DNA from: Anaeramoeba flamelloides
Taxonomy: Eukaryota > Metamonada > Anaeramoebidae
Reading direction: 5' to 3'
Assembly (NCBI GenBank): GCA_027625915.1
Contig: JANTQA010000030.1
Span: forward strand, 1,798,001 to 1,862,000
Length of the DNA: 64,000 nt
This document shows, piece after piece, positions 1-14,000 of this stretch; the stretch's first letter is position 1, and each line of letters begins with the position of its first letter. The notes beneath the pieces were generated by a model. It was not told where the DNA came from, searched no databases, and saw nothing but the letters and a program-made list of their open reading frames with translations. A program made the position numbers and the translations under genes.

Positions 1-448
1 ATTTAATAGTAGGTTTGGAAGGGTTGTTGTAATTAGTAGAAAAAATACTTGGTCCTTCAAATTTCAATTAATAGTTAATCAAGAAAGAGATAAATTAAAG
101 AATATCTTTTAAATTTACATAGATATTTTTTTTACAAAATGTATTAATAATAAGATTATTTTTGTCAGTCTGATAAAATAAATATTAACTACGGTTACAG
201 TTTTTCCTAGTTTACAAGGAAATTGGTTAATTAAATCATGAAAATATATTTTGAAGTAGATTTTTTGATCTAAAAAAATTTGAAAATAACCACAAAATAA
301 TAAATGAACGAATAAAAATCTGAAAAAAAAAGTATCAACAAAACAATTCAGAAATAAAACCAATGAATTTAAGAAGATAACAAGTGGAATTTAATTTTGG
401 ATTTAAAAAATATTTTCATTTTTTCTTTTTTGTTTGATCATCGTTATT
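1..448. other. Intergenic, no gene seen
   Basis: AT-rich DNA upstream of the ATG2 start. No recognisable exon, RNA gene or repeat. An 82-codon antisense open frame at 115-363 has the Phe/Ile/Leu-rich composition expected of random AT-rich DNA and is not called. Confidence 0.6.
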
Positions 449-3400
449 ATGTTCAACATTTTAGCAAAGCACAACGAGACATTTTTAAGCAACACAATTT
501 ATTTTCTTTTTGATCAATCAATAAATGACATTTCTCTTTGTAATTGTGAAACAACAGCAAACAATAATGGAATTGAAATCAAAGCAACCCAATCTTCTTT
601 TTCTGGCCAAGTAACTTTTTTTAACGAAAAAAAAAAAAACAATAAAAATAAAAACATAAATCAATACAATATCCTTTTGAGTAAAAAAGAAGAAACTTTA
701 AGGTTAGAAAAGGTGTTTCTAAAATAGTTCATGAATTATTTTATTCACTCTTTGAATTTTCTCGACTAAAGCCTTGAAAGTATTTTTAAAAAAGTGTGAC
801 CAAAAAAATTTTTCAATAAATCCATAAAAAGAATTCCTATTCAAGTTTTCATCTATTTAAGGGATTCTTTAAAACTTTTTTTCCTACTCCCCATAAAACG
901 TTAGCTTTCATTTTGGAAACTTTTTTAAAAATACCCACCTTTTCTTTGTTTCACATGAAAAATAACAAAGTATTTTTAATCAAACAAATTATTCTTTTTT
1001 TGTTTTATTTAACAACACAAAAAAAAAAAAAATCAAATCTTAGGCAAATAAATTGATCGATCTAAATTCAAATTTGCAACTATTGGTTCACTCTGGCTGT
1101 ACAGGTGAAATAAGTCTCCAAATAAACGAATTAGAAGAGCCAACCTTATTACAAATAAAAGGTTTAAAATTAAAATTGAAGATCAACGATTATGTACAAA
1201 AAAAAAATGATCAAATCAACTCAGTATTAAAACCCTTTTTACAATTAATTATTAAAGACAGTCTGAGTTCTGAATATATTAGCAAATTATTTTCGAAAAT
1301 TGTTAGTTCAATTAAGGTACTAATTATCGAACCTGAAATTGAAATTGAAGTAGATTTCGACTCTGAGATTGGACAAGAACAAGAACATGAACAAGAACAA
1401 AAACAAAAACAAGAAACAGAACAAAAACAAAAACAAAAACAAAAACAAAAACAAAAGCAAAGACAAAATCAAAAAACTAACAACAACAAAAATTTAGTAT
1501 TTAAATTTGATGTTCTTGAATTAAACCAAACAACTACATTTGAAAAATTTCAAGACAAAGAGTTTTGGAGGAATTTTCAACAATATTTGACCCTTCAACA
1601 ATTCAAATTCCAAGGCTTGTATTGTGAATTAATTGATACTGGTAAAAATAATAACAATAACAACGAAAAAGGCATTTTAGCAAGTAATAATCAATTTATT
1701 TGTATTATTAAAGTTTTTAAAGAACATTTTAATAATGTAGAATCCTTTACGAAAAAATTTAGTCGAGAAGAAGCGAAATTTGGTGTTCCGAAAGTAATTA
1801 TTGAAATTGGGGTTGAAGGTTTTTCATTCTATTTAAAAGAAGATCAATTCAAAACCTTTATCAAATGGTTTTTAAAAAATAAAAGCAAAACAGTCGATAG
1901 CAATATTGTTCATATAAACGAGCCAATAGTCAAAAAATCTAATAATTCACAGCAATCAAATCCATATTTAGATTTTTTGGATCCATGGCTTACAAGTTCT
2001 GGTGAAGAATTAAAAAGCTCTCAAATCAACATTCAAAACAATGAAAAAAAATTCAAAAAAGACAGTAACCAGGAAACAGAAAAGGAAGAAAGGGAAAAAA
2101 CGAGAGAAAAGGAAAGCATAAAGGAAAAAGACGACAATAATTTGGATTTATTTTCAAATCTTGATAGTTTACAATCACAAACTTCACAACAAGAAATGTT
2201 TGATTCAGAATTATTCCATAGTATCAATGAAAATGAAAATGAGAATGAGAATGAGAATGAGAATGAGAATGGGAATGGGAATGTTAATGAGGATATTTTT
2301 CATAGTGTAAATTTAAATGGAGAAGAAGAAAAAGAAGAAATAGAAAAACAAATTGTAAAAAAAAAAAAATTAGAACAAAAAGATCTTGAAAAAATTAATG
2401 AGCAATTGGTAAATTTGCAAGAAATAAATTATCTTAATAATTCGCAATTAATAAGAGAAATTTCAAGTAGAATATTAAAAGTGCTTGATGATAACATTAC
2501 AAAAACTGTAAAATCTAAGATTTGCATTTTTTTCGTTTTACAAAGTTCAAACATTGAATTTTTTATTCAATCTCAAAAAAAATCACAGGAATATCTTTGT
2601 TTACAGCTAAAAAATATCAATATGATTAATTTAAAAACGAAATTTATTAATTTTTTAAATTTAAAATTATTTGCTTTTTATATTCAAGAATTAATTAAAA
2701 AAAAAAATAAAAATCAATTTCAAATCTTAAAAACAATCTTTCAATTTGAACCAAAAGACAATCAAAAAGCCAACCAATTACAATTGCAATATTTTAAAAA
2801 CAGTAATAATTATAATAATATTAATATTAATGATAATTATTATAATTATTCGAATCAAAATAATCAAATGAAAAAACAAGTCTATAGATCCATGAATATT
2901 GATATGAATACCATTATTTTAAGGATAAATCCAAATAATTTGCAAAAATTGTTGCTTTTCTCACCAATTGTGAATACTTTCACAAAATTGTTATGGAAAA
3001 CAGAACTCTTAGTTGATTATTTTAATTTTAAATTACATCTTGAATTAAACCGAGAAAAATCTGAAAGGGGGGGGAAAAAAAGAAAAAGAAAAACACAAAG
3101 TAAATTATTGGTTGAATTTACTAATATTAAAGTTAACTCGGCATATAACAAAGAAATCATTAATTTTACCTTTCCTCAGGTCCAAGGTATCAATTTGGAT
3201 AATTCCCATTATTACAAAAAAGAGGATTTAATGAAGAGCGGGGATGGGAATTCAATTTTTTTTATCTATACTCAAAATACAAAGGATGGTAATCCAACAA
3301 TTTCAATTACGAAGCACCAATCAAATAAAAAAAATTTAACTTTTATTCAGGGGTTAGAAGACTATGAAAATATACTATTCAACAACAATGGCAATATCAA

Positions 3401-4619
3401 CAATAATAGCAACCATTACAGTGAATTCAATGATTTTAATTTTAATATGAATACTGATAATAATAATCAAATGAATGAAGACAATTATGATTTTATTTCT
3501 TCGAGTAATGAAGAAGATCCTTTATTATCAAAACAACAAATTGGCGACAAAATTCAGTTCCATTCGGAACTTTTTAAAAATTCCAAATATGTAATCCATA
3601 TTAATTTCCCAAAAACGGAAATTTTTTTAAAAGAAAAAAGCATTACTTTTTTTAAAACTTTATTTCAACAAATTCAAAACATCAATTATATTAAAAAAAA
3701 CTTTTTAAAAAAAAATTTTGATTGGAATGAATATTCAATAAAAAGACAAAAAAAAGTGGAATCTGGAATTAAATTAACTTCCAAATTTGCCATTAATTTG
3801 ACTATTAACAGTGGCTTTCTTAAATTATTAGAAAACAAAAAGATCAATAATGCTAAATTGCCGGGCAAACATGATTATAAAATCGATTTTTTACAATTGC
3901 AATTGGTTTATATTTTTGATCATTTGGAAAGTAAAACTAATAGTTCATTTTTTTATTTAAATTCTTTTGAAGTTGAAGATTATTACCCCACTTTTCCAAA
4001 TGATATTCATTCAAAATTTTCGAAAAAAAGATCAAAATACCAAGAAATTGTTTCCAAATTTGAAAAGGAAAGTTTTTTTGAAAGAAATAATTCCTTTACA
4101 AATTCTAATTCTAGTATCGATTTAACTAATGATTTGGTTTACCGTTCTAATTCAAATAATTCTAATTCAATTTATTTGAATAATATTAATGATAATGATA
4201 AGACTATTATGATTAATACTATTAATGAAGAGGAAGAAGAAGAAGAAGATGATGATGATGATGGAATAATTAACAATTCTTTTTCAATTAAATTGAATTC
4301 GAACCAAAAAAAATTAAATCTATTATCAGAATCTGAATCTGAATTAGAGTCTGAATCTGAATTTGAATTTGGATCTGATTCGGAATCCAATTCAACTTTG
4401 GGTTATAATTCTGGTTCTGGTTCTGGTTCTGAATCTGGTTCGAAATTTAACTTCCAATCTAATCCAAATTCTCATTCTAATTTTAATTCAAATTTAAATT
4501 TTGATTTAAATTCTGATTGTGGTTCTGAATCTAATTCTGATTTTATGTCTGTTTCTACATCGGTAAATATTAATAATAGCATTGAATCAGAATTAAACAC
4601 TGCTACTAATAATAATATT

Positions 4620-4680
<61 letters not shown>

Positions 4681-7079
4681 CAAAAGGGATAAAAGTCAAC
4701 AAGCGGCAGGATAAAAAAAGTAAAAAAAATACAAATAAAATGATTCGAACTAGAGAAAGAGAAAAGGAAAAAGAATTAGAAAGAGAAAGAGAAAAGGAAA
4801 GAGGGAAAAGAAATAAACAAATTGAAAGGGAAATAAATAAAAGTAAAACACAAGTGGTTAAAAAAATAATTTCAAGGTTTAATGATCTAGAGATTAAAAA
4901 ACGAGATATGTTAATTTTCACATTTATTGAAAAAAAAACTTCAAACAAAAAAGAAATCACTATTAGTATTTCTTTTGCAAATTTAATTTTTTCATATCGT
5001 TTTGGTACTTCCACGTTTCAAAGAATTTTAGATTTTTTGTATCCAAATTCAAAAAGTAATTTGAATTTTTATTTGGAATTCGAAAATATTTCAATTGAAT
5101 ATATTCCAAAAAATCCAAAACTTGATTATATAATTGCAGTACCAATTGAAAGATTTTATCTTCAAGAACAAAAAAATACTATTTCTATTAATTTACAACA
5201 GTTAAAATTATTCTTAGCGAAAATTGATCAGATATCTAATAAAAATCAATTAAATGAGAAATTTACTACATTGTCTAAATATTATACAAAACAAAACTTT
5301 ATAAAAATTGCTTCATCACAATCATTAATATTTTCGATCTTAAAAAAAACACATTTTACACTTGAAAAGGGTGATATTAATTTAAATTTCCATTCTGATT
5401 CTTTCCATGCTTTCAAAGAAATAGTCTTAAATTTTTTACAAGAAGGCGATATACCAAAGCGATTCCAAACAGTAAAAGAAGATATTAAAATAAAAAGTTC
5501 AATTCGATCAGAAGATGATAATGAAGTGGGGAAATTTGATTTAAACCAAAAAGACAGGAAGGAAAATGAAACTAATAATAAGCAAAAATATAAAAAAAAT
5601 GATATCAAAATTAAAAAAAAAAAAAAAATCTTAAATTCATCTCAATATACAAAAAATAAACATAATTTCGATGTTAAAATTTATGATCAAGAATTTTTAG
5701 GAAATGAAAAACCAAATATACAATCGAAAAATAATAATTATTTCAATGAAATTATTTTACCAAAGAAAAAAATGCAAAAATTGATTAAAGAAGCAAATCA
5801 AATATTTACAATTAAAAGTATTCAAATAAGAATTGATATGTATGATGGTATTGATTTTTTGAATAAAAACAAATTTAAAAGTAATTTTGAAGAAAGTGAA
5901 AAGAAAAAGAAGAACAAAAAAAACAAGAAGAAGAAGAAGAAGAAGAAGAAGAAGAAGCAGAAGCAGAAAAATAACAATATGAATAAGAAAAACGAAATTG
6001 ATAAAGAAGAAGGTGTGCATTTTTATTTAATTATCATTAATTCAAATTTATTTTTTTTCCCCAATGATAATATTAGAAAGGTCTTGATGTTTTTAAAAAT
6101 CCAAAATATCGAAATCCGTGATCGTTTAAAAGATTCTCTTTATCAAAAAATTCTCAAGTTCAGAGATCAGAACCAAACAGTTAAAGACAATTACCAACCA
6201 CAAATAAATTTCAATTTTTCAATCGTTAGACCAAACTCTTTGGGCTATCATCAAAAAATTGAGACAATGGAAGAATATAAAATTCATTTTTCTTCATTGC
6301 CTTTCAATATCTTTCTTTCTCAAAGATCTTATGAATTTCTTTCCCATTTTTTCTTAAATGAAAATTTCTTATCGTTTTTAGAAGAAAATAACGATAATAA
6401 TGGCAATGAAAGCAATCTTGATGAAATTGATAATGATGGTATTGGTGACGATAATGACGATGACGACGAAGGTGATGACGATGATGACGACGATGATGAT
6501 GATGATGATATATTAATTAACAAGCATGAACAAGTGAAAAAGAAAAATAAGAATTTTTTAAGCTTTTTTCATCGAGAGCAAAACACAAATCTTGAAAGAA
6601 AAATAATTGATTCAAATGATAAAATATATTTCCAAAGTTTAGTTATCGATCCTGTGCATATTTGCGTTTCTTTTAATTTTTCAATTTTTGAACTTAAAAA
6701 AGTCCATCTGCAATTCCCATTAATTCGAAAATATGGAATCAACGGAGTAAATACAGTATACCAGCTAGTGTTCAACGAATATAGCAATTATCTTAAAACT
6801 AAGCCAACAATTTTGAAATTTATTTCCAAAATGCCCGGGGTGGATGTGTTATTAAATATCGGGAACGGTGTTAAAGATTTAATTTATGTGCCAATCGAAA
6901 CATTGCGAACAGGGGATAGCTTAGCAAAGGGTTTGAAAATTGGGTTGTTTTCCTTTTTACATACATTAAGTAAGGAAGCAGTTAAAGTAAGAGATTCGAT
7001 AGATATCAGAACAATTGAATTGGTCAAAAATCAATTTGATTCAAAAAGGAAAAAGAAAAAAGAAACTGAAAAAAAATAA
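449..7079 (+). CDS. ATG2: Autophagy-related protein 2 (ATG2), bridge-like lipid-transfer protein
   Basis: ATG2 proteins bridge the ER and the growing autophagosome and carry lipid in bulk. Proposed exons are 449-610 and 1044-7079, with a 433-nt intron (GTAACT...TCTTAG, phase 0), giving 2065 aa; animal ATG2 is about 1900-2100 aa. The N-terminus reads like a chorein domain: exon 1 ends in GIEIKATQSSFSGQ and exon 2 continues NKLIDLNSNLQLLVHSG, then GEISLQI and LQIKGLKLKLKI. The C-terminus (about 6800-7000) has NIGNGVKDLIYVPIE followed by GDSLAKGLKIG, matching the conserved ATG2 C-terminal region. The middle is poorly conserved and full of Gln/Lys, Asn-Glu, Ser-Glu, poly-Asn (4612-4678), poly-Lys (5925-5960) and poly-Asp tracts. 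The long frame has no ATG at its 5' end, which is why the upstream exon is needed. Exon 1 is the least certain part. VPS13 is the alternative, but its extra C-terminal domains are absent. Confidence 0.78.
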
Positions 7080-10000
7080 TTTTCATATTTTTATCCAACA
7101 AATAGTAATTTAAAAAAAGAATAATAAACTTGTACAAATTTTAGCCAGATAGATTTAAAATTAATAACTTGTATATCATGAATTAATGTATTTCTCTTTT
7201 TTTTTTTATTTTTTTATATTTGGTATGTATGTATGTCTGTACATGTGTGTGTATTTGATTGATCAAAAATATATACCTTAGCACACCGGATTTGCCTAAA
7301 TTTCATCAAGTTTAAAATAAAAGATTTAAAATGATATTGATGTACTAATATATTTATTTTCTTATTTGTCTTTAATCCTGATTTAGATGATAATAAAAAG
7401 TCAAAATAGTTCAAAGATAAAGAAGTTACATTATTGTATTTTTTTTTGAAATTGGAAAAAAAAATAATAATTATTCATTTTTACATTTTTATAAAGATTT
7501 TTATTTTTTTTTTTTTAAATATTATATTTTATTTCAATAATAGTAATCAAAACTCAACACATTGATTTATTAATAATAACATCAAACAACCTTGTTGTTA
7601 ATTTTATGATAAAAAAAATAAATAAAAAAATATATTACTGAGAAAAATTTCATTTTTTTTTTAGATTAAAATTTTAATAAATATTAAATCAAGAGAAAAA
7701 TGAAATTCATTTCCAGAGGACAAAATTAAAATTTTAATATCAATAATTTTCTAAAACTTTTATTTGAAGCAATAGAAAATACTTGAAAAAACTAAAAAAA
7801 AAAAATTGTTCATCAATTTCATTTATTACATTGGAATTAATTCAATAAAAACTTTTTTAATAGATTAATTAATTTACTCAAAATTTAAAAAAAAAATAAA
7901 AAAAAATAAAAATATTATTCAAAGATAAGAAAATAATCTTTGAAACTATAAAGATTTATATATTGAATTTTAGTTATTGTTAAAAATTTGAATAATATAT
8001 TTGCGAAAAACTAATTTTTCAATCAAAATTAATCTAGATCTAGGAAAATAATTTTTGATCTATGGTCTCTTATACAAGAGTATTGTTAATTTTATATCTA
8101 GATTTTAAAAAGTCAAAAATTAAAAAATAGTCAAAATTAATAAAAAAATTAATTATTAATCTGACTCGAACTATTGGGCTAATTGTTTAGATTTTATAAA
8201 AAAATACTTGTTGAAAAAAATTACCAATTTTTACAATGAAAAAAAACTTTTATTGTTTTTTGAAAATTAATTTATATTTTTTATTATTTTTTTTAATTAT
8301 TTAGAAGTAAAAATATATATGGCTATTGAATGTTAATCAATAAAAAAATAAATTTACTTTGTGATTCCATAATATCTTTGATAATGAATAAATTATTTAA
8401 TTAAAGTATTTTAGATATTTTGGGTACAAATATTCCCCCAAAAAATTGAGTAACGTGTAGTCTGTTTTAATCATCAAAACTAAGAGGTTTTTGATGTCTA
8501 GACAAACTTTTCAAAAACAAGTTTTTTTTTTTTTTGTCAAAATTTTGATTAAAAAATAATAAAATCACAATAACAAAGAAAAATTTTTCAAATGTTGAAA
8601 AATTTTTCCAGCTATTTTTTAATGTAAGTAACTATATAATTTTTAATTATAAAACTTTCTTTCTAAGATAATTGTTTATACATTCTATATCTTAGAATCC
8701 TTTGATAACAATTCAAATTGAAGTTGTTATTTCAGAGGTAATGAGTGTATTTGGAGTTCTATGGGATATATGTTGATTTTCGAAATCTCAATTTATTTTT
8801 AAATTGTTTAAAAAAAAACTATTTTTTGAAATAATTAATCCAACTTTTGATCAATAATATTTTATTTTATCTCTTAGCATTAAAGTTATCAGAATAAAAA
8901 TAAAATATTCGAAATGTGCTTATTTCTAATTTTCTCAAGAAAATGATAGATTTCAAATCATTTGTCTTCATTTTTGGGAAAATTTTCTTCCAAAAAAGAT
9001 ATTTTTGTTATAATTGAACATATTAAACAAATGATGAAATGTATAATGAACTGGAAATTAAAAACATATAAAATAATTAAAAACGAAAAAAAAATAATAT
9101 TTTTTTCTAAAAGTCCAAAATAAAGTTTGAATGGTGTTTTGAGTAATTTTTATTATTAAATATTACTAATTCATGATATTTCAGGTAAATTTTTAATTTT
9201 AATTTTCAAGTATTGAAAAATTTTTGAATATTTTTAAATTTTCGTATAGCAATAAAAATTAAAATGTTGAAACCCATTAAATATATGATGTTTTTGAGTA
9301 GATATTTTTATTTTTAAAATTACTTGGTTGTATGAAACAATGAAAAAAAAAACATGTATAATTTTTTTTTCAGAGTTTTCGGATGAAACCCAATAGTATC
9401 AAAGTTTTTTTCTGATTTAAAAAAATTAATGAAAACATCTCGATTCTCTTCAAAATAAAAGATCAAAGTGTGAAAAAATCAAATATTAGCTATTCTTCAA
9501 AACTTTTTTGGTGAATTTTTTTATTTGAGGTATTTAAAAAAAAAATTAATAAAACTTATTTTTTGCTGTATTTTTTTTTTTACAAATTTATTAATTGTGA
9601 TATGAATATAAGAAAGTAATTAATTTAAAAAGGTGAATATTTTGACTATTTCCTTTCTTCGAAATTTTCTACTTGCCTTAACAATTATTACCAGTTCAAA
9701 AATTATCTGAAAAGATTTTTATTTATTTTTTTTTTTTTTTTTTTTTGGGGGGGTGGGGTACTTTAGATGAAATAATTAATTTCATTATTTTTTGAAAATT
9801 TGATTTAATTAGACTTTTTATTTCAAAATAGCCATTTTTCAAGTGAATTGCATTTACTACAGAAAAGTTGAAATTAATGTCTCTTGTTTTTGAATAAAAA
9901 TCATATTAGCGATAAATGGTTCAAATGTCTCTAAAATTTAATTCATGAAAATTATACTATTAATAAATCTCATCAAATAAAAATAGATCTTTATATTAGT

Positions 10001-12264
10001 TATAAAATCAAAAATTTTGGTAAAACAATCTTTATCCTATACAAATTTAAAAGTTGAAATGGATAATCTTCATACCTCAAAGCTGATATGAGTCTTTCTA
10101 AATTTTATCTTGAAATTTAGATTAGTCAGTACCAAAAATAAAGAAAATATAAAAATCAAATAATTAACAGAGAGATTATTCAATAAATATTTTTTTCTCT
10201 AATTATAAATTTATTAATAATGCAAATTGCTTACAAAAAAAATAATAAAAAAAACTAATCAGTCTTTGTACTTTTATATTTATGATTATTGAGTAAATCT
10301 TGAAATTAAAAAATTTCAAAAATTTTTACTTTTTAAAGTTCTAAATAAGAATTATAAGCTAGCTTGAAGACTATTGTTTTGATTTTCTGATTTTCTTTTT
10401 ATTTCTTAAATTTTTTAAAAAAAGGGGTATAAGATGAAAATCAATTTCCTTCAAAATGAAAATTTTTTAATTGTGATCATGAATAAAAAAATCTAATAAT
10501 TTATTTTTCAATAAAAAATATAATAGATTTTTTTCAGATCGATTTTAAACATTTAGTGCTGTTGTCTTTTACTTTAAATTCATAACGGTCTTTATTATAG
10601 AAGAATATGGGGTGAATGTAACCACTTAAAAAAAGTTAATATATCGAATATTTTTATATCAAATTTTGGTTAAAAAAAACAGATAATTAAAATTAGGGTC
10701 AAATATAATTAGTTTAAACAATGTATAGTTTGAGTTCTTCAATAATCTGATTTTCGGTTTTTTGATCAGATTTCTGAATTCTTAAAATTTATGAATTATT
10801 TACCTTTGAATTTTCTTAATATAATCTTAACATACTTCCATTTTTTATTGATTTATATTCTATTTATATTTTATTGATTACAATAAAATCTAAAATTAGA
10901 TCCAAATTATTTTATTTTTAATAAATATCTAAAAAAAAAAAAAAAAAAAAAAAAAAATTGGCAAGGGTTTATTTGATTCCCCCTTTTGAAGATCATATAT
11001 TAACTTTAATTTTTTAAAATTAAATAATGAAAATAGTCATTTCTTTTCAGTTTATTCCAAACTTTTAAAAGAATTATTCTTCAATACTTTCTCCAAAGTA
11101 TCCATAAAAATTCTGTTCAAATTATTTTTTATTTCAAAAATTTTATAATTTATCATTATATGTGTTCTTCAATTGATTTGTTCAAATATAAATTTTTAAT
11201 AATTTTTCGAGTTTTATTGATAATTATTGATTTTAAAAATTCAACAAATATTTTATTTTTCGTAATTTTTCGAAATTATAAAACATTGAACCAATTTTGT
11301 TTTGTAAAATGGAATTTTGGGGTATTAAGTATTTAAGATAATAAAAATGGAACATTCTTCATAATCGATCAAATTTTAAATTTATAAAATTTAGTTTTCA
11401 ACTTTAAATATTAAAAATTATCAGAGTTCCCAAGATGATCACATTTTTCGAATCACAAAAATTTATAATTTGGAATCATAAGATAAAATCATTCCAATGG
11501 AATCTTGTTTTTATCAACATTTTCTTTATGTTAAAGTTTCTTTTAAGAATATTTTTTCAAAAACATCAAAAAATTATTTTATTCTGATTACATGGGATCT
11601 AAAAAAAAGAATTTTTATTTGGTAACAAAAACTCTTTTAAAAAAAAAAAGATATTTTTTTGATTCCATTTTAAAGAGAAATAGTTTTCTTACAATAAATA
11701 AAACATAAAAATATCATGATTGAAGTAAACATGATACAACTGAAATCTCAAGAAGAAAAACCTCAAATATTTATTTTTTTGATATATATTAAATTCTTTT
11801 TGAGTAATTTGTAAAAAAAAAACATTTATTTATTATTAAATTTTGAGAATTATGGGATTAAATGCTAAAGTTCAAATTTAAAAAAGAGATAAGTTCGAAA
11901 CTTATCATTGAAATAAAAAAGAATCATTTGATTCCATTAAAATGATTTTTTTTGGTTTTTTTTTCGAAAAAGAATCAAAATGTGAACTCTGAAAATTATT
12001 TTCTGTGTTTAAGAAGAGATTCATGTCCAAAAAAAAAAAAATCAAAAAAATAAATTTTTGGAAAATTTGACTAATAAAGAAAAGAAGAGATAAGTAATTT
12101 TCTCAACTAATATAAACTTTTTTTTTCTTTACTTTTATTCTTTATCAGCTAAAATTAATATATTGTTCATCAATTAAATAAAATGTTTAAATAATAGTTT
12201 TTTTTGTAAACAAACTATAATGATTTATTTTTCATTGGTTTATTCAAAGACCCTTATTAAAGAT
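7080..12264. other. Gene-free AT-rich intergenic stretch
   Basis: About 5.2 kb with no open frame over 60 codons that I could interpret, on either strand. It contains many homopolymers, including a run of about 26 A at 10932-10957 and a poly-T/poly-G block at 9729-9756. It separates ATG2 from the 3' end of the convergent eL24 gene and holds the 3' UTRs of both. A gene made only of very short exons cannot be excluded. Confidence 0.5.
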
Positions 12265-13090
12265 TTAATATTTACGTCCAATATTTTTTTGTTTGGTATT
12301 GAATTTGCTTTTGGATTTTTTGTTTTGCTCTTTTTGGGTTCTTTTTTTGTCCTTCTTTTCGGTGGTTTTCTTTTTCTTTCTTCTTTCTTCACGTTCTTTT
12401 TTTCTTCTTAATGCCTTTGCTCTTTTCCTTTCTTTAAGCTCTTTGATGGCCTGTTCACGAAGAGTGGCTGTTTTCATTTCCTTTTGTTGTTGTCTTCTGG
12501 CGTTGATAAGATCTAAGGATGCACCAACAATACCACGTTCCTTTTTGACAATTCTACGTGTTTTCTTTTTTTTTAAGAGGGCACTTTTGTTTTTTCTGTG
12601 TGCTTTTCTATAAAATTGTGTCCATCTGATCTTTCTTGGGTTTCTTTTATGTGAAAATCTGGAAAAACATTTTTTATTAGCAAACAAAAAAGGCTGTTGT
12701 GTGTTGTTGTTTTTTTATTAAGGTTAAAAGGAAAAAAAAATGAAAAAAAAAAAATTAATTTCTTGTTTTTTCCTTCAAAAGGCCAGAACCAAAAAAAAAG
12801 TAACCAAAGATTAAAAAAAAAAAAAAAAAATGAAAAGAAAATAAAAAGCAAAAAAATTCTTAAAAAAAAAAGATCAAGAAAAAGATCAAAAGTAATTACT
12901 TTTCCGTCCATTCTTACAAAACGGACACCTCTACCTGGTCTGATTTTATACCCTGAAAATGCACAGATTTCGATTCTATAAAGAAAATTATAATGAGGAA
13001 GTAAGGCAATAAAAAAAAAGAGAAAGATTAATTTGTTAACAAGAAGTCAGTCCTTTGTTTTTTTGAAGAAATGAGATTTAGTTACTTCAT
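12265..13090 (-). CDS. RPL24: 60S ribosomal protein eL24
   Basis: eL24 is a component of the large ribosomal subunit. Three coding exons, all GT-AG: 13086-13090 (only ATGAA), 12900-12975 and 12265-12693. Introns are 110 nt (GTAACT...TATAG) and 206 nt (GTAATT...ACAG). Joined length is 169 aa; the family is usually about 155-165. The start reads MKIEICAFSGYKIRPGRG and then VRFVRMDGK, the eL24 zinc-ribbon-type opening. It continues PFLFANKKC, then KRNPRKIRWTQFYRKAHRK and RGIVGASLDLI, all signature segments. The C-terminus is a Lys/Arg-rich helix ending NIGRKY. Codon 2 is split by the first intron, so the initiator exon cannot be found by open-frame search alone. The gene converges with ATG2. Confidence 0.95.
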
Positions 13091-13496
13091 GTGAATTTAA
13101 ATTATTGAAGGGAAAGTGAAAAAGAAAAAAATGATTTTTACTTATCTTGTTCAAATAATCTTTTTAGATTCTGGAAATCTATAAGTTTGAAAGGTTTGTA
13201 ACTACCTTCTTTAATATCTATAACATAGAAAATTTAGATTCCTTTTCAAAGTTATTTTGTAAGCTGTATTCAGTTTGGGAACTGAGATGAAATTGTTTTC
13301 AAGTTATTTAAAAATTTATTTGAGAAAGATTTTAATTGTTTTGATACAAGAAGACAAAGTCCAATTTTCAGAGAAGAAAAGACTAACAAATTATTTGCTT
13401 TGGTTGACATTTGAATATTAGCTTGGAAAGTTATGGATCTCCAACTCTTTTCTTTTTTAAGAAATTTTAGTTCTCAGGTAGTGAAAATCAATAATT

Positions 13497-14000
13497 TGTT
13501 TTTTTTTAAGGGAGCAAGTACGTTATATCAATTTTGAATACTAGAATTTCCTATGAAATTGAAATTTTATGATTATTATGTTATCTAAATAAATTCGTTC
13601 CGAAATAAAAGGGGAGGGTGGAATATATCTAAATATTATAAATTTAAATACCAATTAAAAAAATGGAAAAGGATATAATTAGAAAATTACTGAAGAAGAA
13701 ATAAAAAACAAATAGTTTATTTCATGATTTCATGTATAACGATTGATATACTATTTGTTGCAAAATAAATGAAATAAAATTTTCATTCAGCTTTCCAAAA
13801 AAAGATTTTGAAATAGATGGGTCATGTAGAATTTTTCTTCATAAAGAAAGATTATATTATTAATTTCCCTTTTTAAAATTGGGACTTTAGATGATTTTAT
13901 TTTAGTTCCTGAAATGGTATATTTTTTTTTGGAAATTAGTTTGAAAAATTTGATCTTTTTATTTTACAATTAACAGTATAACTTCTTTTTGATTAATTTT
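13497..14000 (+). repeat. Dispersed repeat family 1, copy 1
   Basis: One of four diverged copies, all in the same orientation. Shared pieces: AAGGGAGCAAGTACGTTATA near the left end (also at about 48972), TTTTCATTCAGCTTTCCA at 13781-13798, a fairly conserved stretch before CCCTTTTTAAAATTG, and TTTTACAATTAACAGTAT near the right end (also at about 26110). It lies about 0.4 kb upstream of the eL24 start. No coding capacity seen. Borders are approximate. Confidence 0.55.

Noticed and set aside
4472-5014. 180-codon antisense frame within ATG2
   Set aside because: Leu/Phe/Ser-rich shadow of poly-Asn and Lys/Glu-rich sense coding; no domain.
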